A program made the position numbers and the translations under genes. Under the pieces are notes generated by a model. That model saw only the letters and a list, made by a program, of their open reading frames with translations, ran no database searches and was not told the DNA's origin. Source: Euryarchaeota archaeon UBA256 (GTDB lineage: Archaea > Thermoplasmatota > Poseidoniia > Poseidoniales > Poseidoniaceae). Taken from it: a stretch of DNA of 34,187 bases. The number at the start of each line of letters is the position of its first letter. Positions within the stretch are counted from its first letter, which is position 1. The DNA lies in the NCBI GenBank assembly GCA_002494645.1, contig DACE01000020.1, positions 8,667-42,853 of the forward strand, in the 5' to 3' direction. This document shows, piece by piece, positions 26,974 to 34,187 of the stretch.

Positions 26974-28023
26974 ATGGGAATCACTGCCATGATACCGGAC
27001 ATGACCATTGGGCAATTGACTCAAGAGGCTTCATCACGATGGGGTGAAATCTGGGACCCGAACGCAACCCGAATGCGTATTCTCTTGCTGTGTCCTCGCA
27101 AAGAACGGAAAATGATGGAACTGCACGGCGACATGGTCGAGCACGGCCAACCGGTCATGGCTGTCTTTCACCGACCGAGGGCGGAAGCCCCTCTTCTCGA
27201 GGAGCAGGGCTTTGATACGCGTGCAGCCTCCTTCCAATTCGTTGATATTTCCACACCTGACCTGGGCCCGTGGATGCAACATATGGTCTCCAATGAAGGC
27301 TGGATACGCGGGTCCATTGAAATCGCATCAACCCCCTTCTCGGTCGGTTTGCCGACACAGCGACCCTTTGAAACCGAACGGACTCTCTACTTCCGTCACC
27401 CATCATTGCCGCCACTTGAGAAGTACTTCTTGCCCTTCCCTGTTGAATCCTTACCCGGGAAATGCTTCGTTAGCCTGCCGCGCCGTGCTGCAGCAGAAAT
27501 GGCTCGTCAACAAGCCGAAGTCTTGGGTATCGGTCGTTTGGAGAAACCTGCTCCTGAACCCGAGCCTGCTCCACCACAGCCGCCTGCACCTGAAATTGCT
27601 GAAACTCCAGCCCCTGTTGAAACTCCTGAAGAACCTGCCCCTGCACCAGCGCCAGTCGAAGAGGCTGAGGAAGTTGCAGTACCCTTGCCTCCATCCTCAA
27701 TACCGACCGGTGAACCAGCCGATGAAGATGGTCCCGAGCAGGTTCCTCTTCCTTCGCAAACTGAAAGCCCTGCTGCCACAGAAGAAACTCCAGATGAATC
27801 AACAGAGGATGTTGCACTGCCCGAAACAGTCGCTGAACCTGAACCGGAGCGTAGTGATCTCGAGGTAGAATTGCGTGCCTTCTTCCAAGAACTGATCGAT
27901 GCGGGCGTTGAACCAAGCGAATTCATGGACGATGCCCGGTGGGAAGATCTGAATGAACGTGCGCTCGCTGAAAGCCTCGAAACATGGCCCATCTTGTTGG
28001 AAATGACCGCCATGGGCCAATAA
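26974..28023 (+). CDS. Protein of unknown function with Pro/Glu-rich linker
   Basis: I do not recognise this 349-residue protein. It has three parts. An N-terminal folded-looking region (about 1-180) includes a hydrophobic strand MRILLLCPR (34-42) and PFETERTLYFRHPS (131-144). A long low-complexity linker (about 190-295) is rich in Pro, Glu and Ala. A short acidic, probably helical C-terminal domain (about 297-345, with AFFQELIDAGVEPSEF) closes it. There is no signal peptide or membrane segment, so it should be cytosolic. An AGGTG at 26964-26968 supports ATG 26974; ATG 26989 is an alternative. It is followed closely by a zinc-ribbon gene. The layout suits a scaffold or adaptor, but that is a guess. 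Confidence 0.7.
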   Translation: MGITAMIPDMTIGQLTQEASSRWGEIWDPNATRMRILLLCPRKERKMMELHGDMVEHGQPVMAVFHRPRAEAPLLEEQGFDTRAASFQFVDISTPDLGPWMQHMVSNEGWIRGSIEIASTPFSVGLPTQRPFETERTLYFRHPSLPPLEKYFLPFPVESLPGKCFVSLPRRAAAEMARQQAEVLGIGRLEKPAPEPEPAPPQPPAPEIAETPAPVETPEEPAPAPAPVEEAEEVAVPLPPSSIPTGEPADEDGPEQVPLPSQTESPAATEETPDESTEDVALPETVAEPEPERSDLEVELRAFFQELIDAGVEPSEFMDDARWEDLNERALAESLETWPILLEMTAMGQ

Positions 28024-28064
28024 GATTGAAGATGAAGAAGCCATAGCAGGCATGAGGGAGCGAC

Positions 28065-28253
28065 ATGGGATTTTGCATCAACTGTGGACAGCAACATCAT
28101 GATGGCACCCGATTTTGCCGCTTTTGTGGCAATCAACAGCCGGGTGAACCCTTGCTTCAACGCCTACGAATTGAAGCACAACAAATCCACGCCATTCGTC
28201 TTCAAATGCAGGCTCAACAACAAGGCAACCCATATCAGCAACGTCGCTGGTGA
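28065..28253 (+). CDS. Small zinc-ribbon protein
   Basis: This 62-residue protein has an N-terminal zinc ribbon of the FCINCGQ...RFCRFCGN type (Cys4 at about residues 4, 7, 18 and 21). A Gln/Arg-rich, probably helical tail (QMQAQQQGNPYQQRR) follows. A GAGGGAG (28054-28060) precedes the ATG. The stop overlaps or abuts the methyltransferase start, so the two are probably co-translated. Function is unknown; such ribbons often mediate contacts with nucleic acid or protein partners. Confidence 0.75.
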   Translation: MGFCINCGQQHHDGTRFCRFCGNQQPGEPLLQRLRIEAQQIHAIRLQMQAQQQGNPYQQRRW

Positions 28254-28258
28254 GGTGC

Positions 28259-28930
28259 ATGCGTCCCAAGCATTTGGCGATTCAACTCTCTCGCTTAACA
28301 CCTCATCCGTGCTTGCGCGTTGAACTTGAACAATATGCCACTGAAGGTGACCTCGCAGCATATTGGATGCTTGCAGTCAACCAGACCGATGGTTTTGAAG
28401 ACCTGCATGTTGCTGATTTAGGAAGCGGAAATGGGATTTTAGGCATTGCCGCACTTCTCCTGGGTGCGCGTAAAGTGACCTTTGTTGAAACCGACAAAGA
28501 GGCTTTGGAAGTCTTACATTCAAATCTCCAAAGCCTCGATGAATCCTTGATGGCTCGCAGCGAAATTATTGATGCGCATATCGGCCGCGATGATGTCGAC
28601 TTCGATGCAGTTGACTTGATCGTCATGAACCCGCCATGGGGCGTTCAAACAGCCAAGGCTGACCGCCCCTTTTTGGAACTCGCTTTTGACTCTAATGCAT
28701 CGGTCATCCACGTGCTACATAGCGAAAAAGCCGCACATATTGAGCCGGTTGCAAAGCAACGTGGCTGGGAATGGGAGCATCTCATTCGTACGGTTTTTCG
28801 CTTGCCTCCAACCTACCAGCACCACAGCCAACGACGCGGCGATACCGAAGTCATGTGCTGGCGCTTTCACCGATCGGGTGATGCTCGCCTGCCTCAAGAA
28901 GAATCCGAGTCTACCCGTAAGGGGGGTTGA
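28259..28930 (+). CDS. METTL5-like RNA adenine methyltransferase
   Basis: This 223-residue Rossmann-fold methyltransferase has the METTL5-type N-terminal ELEQYATEG (22-30), SAM-binding DLGSGNGILGIAA (53-65) and the catalytic NPPW (124-127) followed by GVQTAKADRPFLELA. A VLHSEKAAH segment aligns with the family's LHK region. Human METTL5 makes N6-methyladenosine in 18S rRNA. Archaeal members are usually annotated as predicted RNA methylases, so an rRNA target is likely but unproven. The NPP[FW] motif indicates methylation of an amino group on a base. GTG 28250 (overlapping the zinc-ribbon stop) is an alternative start. The C-terminus beyond about 205 is charged and probably disordered. Confidence 0.85.
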   Translation: MRPKHLAIQLSRLTPHPCLRVELEQYATEGDLAAYWMLAVNQTDGFEDLHVADLGSGNGILGIAALLLGARKVTFVETDKEALEVLHSNLQSLDESLMARSEIIDAHIGRDDVDFDAVDLIVMNPPWGVQTAKADRPFLELAFDSNASVIHVLHSEKAAHIEPVAKQRGWEWEHLIRTVFRLPPTYQHHSQRRGDTEVMCWRFHRSGDARLPQEESESTRKGG

Positions 28931-28994
28931 AAAGGAAGGAGCCCTCGCCTTGAATTAGCGAAACAGCGTGCGACTCACACCGAGCCACGTCGCT

Positions 28995-29000
28995 AAAGGA
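28995..29000 (+). promoter_or_regulatory. Ribosome binding site deciding the Csl4-RRM start
   Basis: AAAGGA ends nine bases before the ATG at 29010 and abuts the ATG at 29001. The spacing favours 29010, which also starts right at the conserved Csl4 N-terminal VTPGS motif. A GTG at 28968 would be a longer, less likely start. Confidence 0.5.
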
Positions 29001-29009
29001 ATGATTACA

Positions 29010-30425
29010 ATGACGGCGAGCCTCGTCACCCCAGGAAGCATCATCGGCCAGGAAGGCCAACACGAACAAGGCGAGGGTACCTCTGTTCATGACGGAAACA
29101 TCATCTCAACAGTGGTGGGTTATGTCCATGTCCAAGATGGAACCATCAATGTCACTGCCTCGAAGGCCATCGTTTCACCTGAAGTTGGGGATACGGTTCT
29201 GTGCGAAGTTGTCAAACTCAATGAAAAGAACGGAGAAGCCATGATTCTGTGCATTGAAGGCAAACCCGGCTCCATCCAACCTCAACACCTCTACGGCCAA
29301 TTTTTCGTCACTGGTCTGGTTGACCGATTCATGCATCAAACATCGGACGCACTTCGCCGTCGTGACGTGTGCCGTGCAGCCATCAAAGAAGTTGAACCGG
29401 TCGTCCGCCTTGATTTCCGAGAGCGTGATGATTGTGGTGTTCTTCATGCAATCTGTCCGCCATGTGGTGATACTCTTGAAGCCCACCTTGACGGTGACTG
29501 GAACGTTCTCTGCCCGACCTGTGGCTACCAATCCTACCGTGCTCTCGCTGACAATTTCGGAGCAGGTTGGGCTGAACTTGACCAAGGGTCAAGCAGTCTC
29601 AACAATGCTGGTAAACGATGGGGCGCAGCGGCTGAAGCCATGTTTGCTAAGGGCCCTGCTGGCCGTGCAACGTTCATCGCAGCCGATGTTCGAGAGGACG
29701 GACGCGAACGAACCTACTTCCGATTTGAAGGGCAAGACGGTGGAGGACGTGGACGACAACAACGTGCAGCACCTGGCACACGACTCTTTGTGGGTGGCCT
29801 GCCCCGTGACATCGGGACTGAGGAATTGCGTGAACTCTTCACCAAACACGGCGACATGACCGATTGTATTGTCCTCACCGATGATGCTGGCGTCAACCGA
29901 GGCTTTGGTTTCGTGACCTATGCTGACAAGGCGATGGCTGAAGCAGCCATCGGCGCTCTGGACGGTCATCGTATCAATGGACGCCGAATCGGAGTTCGCG
30001 ATGCCGATGATGACAAGAAGAAAGGCAACAAGCGAGAACGAAAAGAGCCTCAAGGCTTGAAACTCTACATCGGTAATCTTCCCTTCACCACGACCAGCGA
30101 ACAACTCAATTCAATGGTTGGAGCGCATGCTACGGTCAACGAAGTGATCCTCGCTACCGGACCGGGTGGGAAACCCAAGGGCTTTGGATTCGTTTTCATT
30201 CAAGAAAAAGACAAAGGCGATACCGTCGTTCAAGCATTGAACAACAGCGAAATTGACGGTCGCCGTATCAAGGTCGATATAGCCAAGCCCAAAGGCGGTA
30301 AAGGCGGAGACCGAGGCAAGGGTGGAAACAAGGGTGGGAAATCCTCCCGAGAAATGCAAGCCCTCCGAGAAGAAGGTGAGGGTGGAAAGAAGCGAAATCG
30401 CCGCCCTCGTCCAAAGAAGGATTGA
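29010..30425 (+). CDS. csl4: Exosome subunit Csl4 fused to two RRM domains and a basic tail
   Basis: Csl4 is an RNA-binding cap subunit of the archaeal exosome, the 3'-5' RNA-degrading and tailing machine. Residues 1 to about 184 look like complete Csl4: the N-terminal VTPGSIIG segment, an S1-type barrel (about 58-135, VGDTVLCEVV to VVRLDFRERD) and a zinc ribbon with Cys149/152/168/171. A linker of about 70 residues, ending Gly/Arg-rich, leads to RRM1 (about 257-331; RNP2 LFVGGL 259-264, RNP1 RGFGFVTY 297-304). RRM2 follows (about 350-425; RNP2 LYIGNL 352-357, RNP1 KGFGFVFI 390-397). The tail is Lys/Gly/Arg-rich (426-471). Ordinary archaeal Csl4 is about 180-200 residues and stops after the zinc ribbon. 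RRMs are rare in archaea. The reading frame is continuous through all parts, so this is a real fusion in this sequence. Confidence 0.92.
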   Translation: MTASLVTPGSIIGQEGQHEQGEGTSVHDGNIISTVVGYVHVQDGTINVTASKAIVSPEVGDTVLCEVVKLNEKNGEAMILCIEGKPGSIQPQHLYGQFFVTGLVDRFMHQTSDALRRRDVCRAAIKEVEPVVRLDFRERDDCGVLHAICPPCGDTLEAHLDGDWNVLCPTCGYQSYRALADNFGAGWAELDQGSSSLNNAGKRWGAAAEAMFAKGPAGRATFIAADVREDGRERTYFRFEGQDGGGRGRQQRAAPGTRLFVGGLPRDIGTEELRELFTKHGDMTDCIVLTDDAGVNRGFGFVTYADKAMAEAAIGALDGHRINGRRIGVRDADDDKKKGNKRERKEPQGLKLYIGNLPFTTTSEQLNSMVGAHATVNEVILATGPGGKPKGFGFVFIQEKDKGDTVVQALNNSEIDGRRIKVDIAKPKGGKGGDRGKGGNKGGKSSREMQALREEGEGGKKRNRRPRPKKD

Positions 30426-30450
30426 AGGGGCTCGTTGCCTCGCTTCCCCT

Positions 30451-32211
30451 ATGGTTGAACCCTCCGAGCCGACCTGGTTGGTCTTGGACGGGTACGAAGA
30501 TGAACCAGCAGCCTTTGGTGTACCCCCTTATGTTGGCTTTCATATTCGGTATGTCTGTGGCGTATTAGAGCAACACAAAATCCCTTACACCTACATGACC
30601 ATCGACCAATTTCGACAACGAAAACGGCAAGACCCTGATGCTGTGATGCAATGGATGAGCGCAAGACTGGGCTGTATCTGTATCGCAGGAGCTGTCGTTC
30701 CGGGGAAATATTTGCGAGGCGCTCCAATCTCTTTACGAGAGACTCAAGAATTGATTCGAATCCTTCCCTCCGGGATGCCAGCCCTCTTTGGAGGCTGGGC
30801 CATTCGAGGCTGGAAACAGCAAGGATGGACACCATTGCGAGCCAATCTCTTCCTCGCTGTTCAAGATACGGATGCCACCCTGAATCATTACCTCACCAAA
30901 CAGGAATGGAAGCACCAGCGAAGAACTGCAGAGCAGTGGACGGCCTGGGCCCACGCTGGGGCAAGCAGTCAAGCCGTAACGCGCCATCCCGATTTAGCAG
31001 GACCCAACCGACTCGGCCCTCTCACCTACGAGGTTGAGGTCTACCAGGGCTGTGTGCGCTACAAACGTGGTTGTAAATTCTGCATTGAGCCAAAAAAAGG
31101 CGTTCCTATTTGGCGAACACCTGAAGACATCATCCAAGAAGTCAAACTCGCCCATGATTCCGGCGTTGAACATGTACGTTTGGGCGGCATGACCGATACC
31201 TATACTTACATGGCAGAGGGAGTCAAAGAACTTGAATATCCCATTCCAAATCCCGAGCCCATCGCACGACTCCTCCATGGTTTACGTGACGATGAGCGCT
31301 TGGGCATCCTCCATACCGACAATGGGAATCCATCCATTATCGCAGAAAACCTCGAGCAGTCTGAAGAGATCACCAAGACGCTTGTTGAAACCTTATCCGA
31401 TGGGGCAGTGTTGTCCTTTGGACTGGAATCTGCCGACCCCAATGTCCACGAAGCGAATTGGTTGAATTGCGATCCTGTACAACTCAAGTCAGCCATTAGG
31501 CTCATCAATCAATACGGACGGGAACGAGGGGATCGAGGGTTGCCAAAACTACTTCCCGGGCTCAACTTTATCGCTGGATTGAACGGTGAAACAGAAGCCA
31601 CCTACGACCTCAACATGGCGTTGCTTCGAGACATCCGAAGTGAAGGATTATTGCTGCGTCGAATCAACATCCGACAGGTGGAAGGTGAAGGCTTTCAAGA
31701 GATTCCTAACGAGGCTTTTGCAGCCTTCAAAACCGCCTGTAGGGACGAAATCGACCGCCCGTTGCTCAAGGAATTATTTCCGCTCGGGAGCACCCTTCAC
31801 GACATCCACTGGGAATCCCATGACGGGCGAACCCGACTTCCAGTTCACGAAACAGAGGCCCATCGTAGCGTCGGCGTCCATGGAACATCAGGCATTACCT
31901 TCGGGCGGCAAATCGGCGCCTACCCCATTTTGGTGGGTGTGGAATACAAGATTCCACTTGAGACCCAGTCCAGCGTGATGATCACAGGTCATGGAGCTCG
32001 TTCTATCACCGGCGTAGAAGTGGGGCTTGACCCCCTCAGTGTCTCAGAAAAACAACTGGCAGCCATACCCGGTATTGGGAAAAAGTCTGCCTGGCGACTG
32101 GTGAGTGAGCGTGCGAAAGAACGTTCTAAAGGACGGAATCTGAACCTTGAGGAATGGTTTGAGAGTGTCAACCTCCCTCTCACCAGCGAGATTAGATATG
32201 TCTTGGGATGA
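30451..32211 (+). CDS. COG1031-type radical SAM protein with C-terminal helix-hairpin-helix
   Basis: This 586-residue archaeal radical SAM protein is of a family with unknown reaction. An N-terminal domain of about 190 residues precedes the iron-sulfur site. The cluster cysteines are spaced unusually, Cys201-x6-Cys208-x2-Cys211 (GCVRYKRGCKFC), instead of the standard C-x3-C-x2-C. The core continues with VRLGGMTDT, LHTDNGNPSIIAENLEQS, SFGLESADPNV, LPKLLPGLNFIAGLNGE and LRRINIRQVEGEG, all typical of COG1031 as I remember it. Near the end a helix-hairpin-helix LAAIPGIGKKSAWRL suggests nucleic-acid binding. The start at 30451 lies 25 bases after the Csl4-RRM gene; the frame is open further upstream but into that gene. 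An RNA-modifying role fits the neighbours and is inference. Confidence 0.87.
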   Translation: MVEPSEPTWLVLDGYEDEPAAFGVPPYVGFHIRYVCGVLEQHKIPYTYMTIDQFRQRKRQDPDAVMQWMSARLGCICIAGAVVPGKYLRGAPISLRETQELIRILPSGMPALFGGWAIRGWKQQGWTPLRANLFLAVQDTDATLNHYLTKQEWKHQRRTAEQWTAWAHAGASSQAVTRHPDLAGPNRLGPLTYEVEVYQGCVRYKRGCKFCIEPKKGVPIWRTPEDIIQEVKLAHDSGVEHVRLGGMTDTYTYMAEGVKELEYPIPNPEPIARLLHGLRDDERLGILHTDNGNPSIIAENLEQSEEITKTLVETLSDGAVLSFGLESADPNVHEANWLNCDPVQLKSAIRLINQYGRERGDRGLPKLLPGLNFIAGLNGETEATYDLNMALLRDIRSEGLLLRRINIRQVEGEGFQEIPNEAFAAFKTACRDEIDRPLLKELFPLGSTLHDIHWESHDGRTRLPVHETEAHRSVGVHGTSGITFGRQIGAYPILVGVEYKIPLETQSSVMITGHGARSITGVEVGLDPLSVSEKQLAAIPGIGKKSAWRLVSERAKERSKGRNLNLEEWFESVNLPLTSEIRYVLG

Positions 32212-32212
32212 G

Positions 32213-32219
32213 TTTATAT
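32213..32219 (+). promoter_or_regulatory. TATA box for the sequon-rich secreted protein
   Basis: TTTATAT starts two bases after the stop of the radical SAM gene and 29 bases before the ATG at 32242. The predicted transcription start coincides with the ATG, which implies a leaderless mRNA and a fresh promoter separating this gene from the RNA operon. Confidence 0.65.
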
Positions 32220-32241
32220 CTTCTGAGAAAAAACAGCGACC

Positions 32242-34187
32242 ATGAACACACGGACGTACACCCTCGCCCTCTTGTTGCTTTTTTCGAGCCTATCCAATGC
32301 TCTTGCCCCATCCATTCCGCCTGTTCTTGATGAGGTTGAAACCCCCCATTTTACTGGCGGTACCATCGATTGTGGGACCAATGCTTCCAACACCTCGTTT
32401 GAAGTGGAGCCCTATCAACCGGAATGGAACGCTTCGGACACGGTCTCGGTATTCCTTGACACATATTGTGGGATTTGGAACAACTCGTATATGGTGTCGT
32501 GGGGGTTGTTTGACAACGACAATAATTCAATCATCATCGATACCGGGAACTCTTCGTTTGAGACCAACACATCAAGCGTCACCTACGACCAAAACCATAC
32601 GGACCACTTTAACGAAGTTGACATTCATCTGCATTACATGGATACGGGGAATTACACCGTGTTCGGGCACTTCTTCGTTTGGTTGAACAATTCATGGTCG
32701 TTCCTCTCCAACGAAAGCTCCACATTCGAGGTCAATTCAACCATGACCACCACCGTGTGCGGATACAATAGTACGTTCATCAACATGGAAACGGACATGC
32801 AAAGCAGCGTGTATTATGCAGGCTCGTCCGTGCAGTCATGGTCTGATGTTGAATGTCCGATGTTAAACACCACATACACCTACACTTGGGAAATGTACAA
32901 TCAAAACACATCAACTGTCACCCATTCTGGTCTGCAGAATTTCACAGCAACCTGGCAAAATGTTAACATGTTCACCGACGGCTCTGGATTCTACTACGAC
33001 CTCTACCCCTCTGCTCACAACCTTACGGAAGGTTCCTATCTCCTCAACACCACCCTCTCTTCTGCATCGGGTGGAGTGATCGATACGAGCAATATCTCCT
33101 TCCTCGTCGTAGCGAACTATGTTAACAACACTGCAAACGGTTCACTTAACCTCATGGGTATCAACACGAACTATACTTCTGGCACCACTATTCAATTCAA
33201 TCTCGTGCACACCAACCTCGATGTTGGGGTCACCTACGGCGAAACATGGTGGATCTCCGACTCCAGCGGACAAACGATTTCCGGGTATGGATGGAACCAA
33301 ACATGGACGGCCAACAGCACAAATCATAGCCTCGGAGCCTCCATCAATAACCTCTCCAACGGCACCTATTGCATCACCGCTGGCCTCTACACCGTCGGTG
33401 CAAACAATTCAGTTACACTGCTGGATACAGACACCATCTGTTTCACCATCGGAACCGCGAATCAAAACACAGGATGTGGTTACGAATCATCCTATATCGC
33501 CCTTTACGCCTATTCGTGGAAGAGCATCTTCTCAATGAACGAGACCTTTGAAAGCACCATCAACAGTTACTGCAACCTTCTCGACTCCACTACCTTGATT
33601 GAATGGACCGTGTACTACGCCTCAAACAGCACCATTGTCGCCCAACAAAACCAGTCCTGGTACGTTCAGTCAACGTCTTCAAATTGGAGTATTACACATA
33701 ATGCCTTTGAACCTGAAAATTACAGTTTTATGGCCAAGTTATCCATCTGGGATAACGCAACACAGGGATGGAACCCCATTACAACCAATGTCTACAATTT
33801 CTCCTATACGGCGACCAACGGTACCTCAACGAGTGGAGAATTGGACATCTATACCAACGGCTACAACTACACCTATGGAGATACAGTAACAGCTGCCTAC
33901 GAAAGTTACAACCTCTCCCAAGGAGAAACCTATGTTTTAATTTGGCAGGTCTATGACTCCAATGGAAACATGGTCGATGAAGGCAATTGGACATGGATGG
34001 CCTACAATTATGCGTCGGTTGAGTGGGTGAACTACACCATTGACGGTGCTCCACTGAACGCCGGAACTTACTGCTTCTACGGCATGCTGTACCATGCCGA
34101 TTCGAACTACACGCTCACGTCCATGGCCAACGACGACACCTGCATCATGATCGCTGCCGGCAACGGCACAGGCAACAATACTGGCGG
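32242..34187 (+). CDS. Secreted, extremely N-glycosylation-sequon-rich protein (3' end outside window)
   Basis: An uninterrupted frame runs from the ATG at 32242 to the window edge (648 codons, no stop). It begins with a signal peptide (TYTLALLLLFSSLSNALA). The mature part is rich in Asn, Thr, Ser, Tyr and Trp and contains more than 40 N-x-S/T sequons, about one per 15 residues. Similar units recur, for example CGYNSTF near 32758 and CGYESSY near 33474. Each is followed by a Cys some 40 residues later and by beta-strand-like Trp/Tyr patterns. The few cysteines could form one disulfide per unit. I see no catalytic motif. It looks like a heavily glycosylated surface or S-layer-like protein; a membrane anchor may lie beyond the window. 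Function is unknown. Confidence 0.85.
   Translation, partial: MNTRTYTLALLLLFSSLSNALAPSIPPVLDEVETPHFTGGTIDCGTNASNTSFEVEPYQPEWNASDTVSVFLDTYCGIWNNSYMVSWGLFDNDNNSIIIDTGNSSFETNTSSVTYDQNHTDHFNEVDIHLHYMDTGNYTVFGHFFVWLNNSWSFLSNESSTFEVNSTMTTTVCGYNSTFINMETDMQSSVYYAGSSVQSWSDVECPMLNTTYTYTWEMYNQNTSTVTHSGLQNFTATWQNVNMFTDGSGFYYDLYPSAHNLTEGSYLLNTTLSSASGGVIDTSNISFLVVANYVNNTANGSLNLMGINTNYTSGTTIQFNLVHTNLDVGVTYGETWWISDSSGQTISGYGWNQTWTANSTNHSLGASINNLSNGTYCITAGLYTVGANNSVTLLDTDTICFTIGTANQNTGCGYESSYIALYAYSWKSIFSMNETFESTINSYCNLLDSTTLIEWTVYYASNSTIVAQQNQSWYVQSTSSNWSITHNAFEPENYSFMAKLSIWDNATQGWNPITTNVYNFSYTATNGTSTSGELDIYTNGYNYTYGDTVTAAYESYNLSQGETYVLIWQVYDSNGNMVDEGNWTWMAYNYASVEWVNYTIDGAPLNAGTYCFYGMLYHADSNYTLTSMANDDTCIMIAAGNGTGNNTG

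Noticed and set aside
27507..28160. 217-residue open frame on the minus strand, very rich in Ser, Gly and Ala
   Set aside because: It is the antisense of the Pro/Glu-rich linker of the 26974-28023 gene. Its composition is explained by the reverse complement of Pro/Glu/Ala codons, and it has no motif or start signal.
1..34187. Search for tRNA, rRNA, CRISPR, transposase or phage genes
   Set aside because: By eye I found no cloverleaf or rRNA-like segment in the short gaps, no spaced direct repeats and no integrase or transposase motif.

Overview
The window reads as a contiguous piece of an archaeal chromosome, most likely from Marine Group II / Poseidoniia or a close Thermoplasmatota relative. 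Archaeal markers are a TATA-binding protein, NMD3, an exosome Csl4 subunit, the bifunctional phosphoglucose/phosphomannose isomerase, SepF and a COG1031-type radical SAM protein. The large secreted PKD/CARDB-type proteins with short cytoplasmic tails, and the zinc-ribbon tails on membrane proteases, fit Poseidoniia in my experience of the group. That placement is inference and was not tested by a search. Gene density is very high: no gap exceeds about 90 bases, and I see no tRNA, rRNA, CRISPR array, insertion sequence or prophage.

Layout. (1) 1-8388, plus strand: TBP, two tandem paralogous giant surface proteins and the FtsZ anchor SepF, tightly spaced. (2) 8391-11604: a Maf nucleotide pyrophosphatase (minus), a KaiC-like ATPase (plus) and GlmS (minus). 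(3) 11614-17699, minus: a 1626-residue membrane-anchored subtilisin and a rhomboid protease, both ending in a cytoplasmic zinc ribbon. (4) 17717-19829, plus: a cytochrome c maturation cluster (CcmA fused to a CcmB-like membrane domain, CcmC, and a 50-residue CcmD). (5) 19917-22704: NMD3 overlapping the PGI/PMI gene, facing a cytosolic M23-type metallopeptidase homologue. (6) 22777-25817: a GT-C-like membrane protein overlapping a dolichyl-phosphate-sugar-synthase-like GT2. (7) 25864-28023: aspartate-semialdehyde dehydrogenase and a Pro/Glu-rich protein of unknown function. (8) 28065-32211: an RNA-centred run of zinc ribbon, METTL5-like methyltransferase, a Csl4 exosome subunit fused to two RRM domains, and a COG1031 radical SAM protein. 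(9) 32242-end: a secreted protein with more than 40 N-glycosylation sequons, cut by the window edge.

The genes group into three themes. One is building and glycosylating a proteinaceous cell surface (PKD proteins, GlmS, PGI/PMI, GT-C/GT2, sequon-rich protein, proteases). One is RNA and ribosome maturation (NMD3, METTL5-like, Csl4-RRM). The third is respiration (Ccm). The most unusual item is the Csl4-RRM-RRM fusion, which would give an archaeal exosome cap two eukaryote-style RNA-binding domains.

Translation signals are mixed. Two genes have a strong TATA box 29-30 bases before the ATG, implying leaderless mRNAs. Several internal operon genes have clear Shine-Dalgarno sequences.
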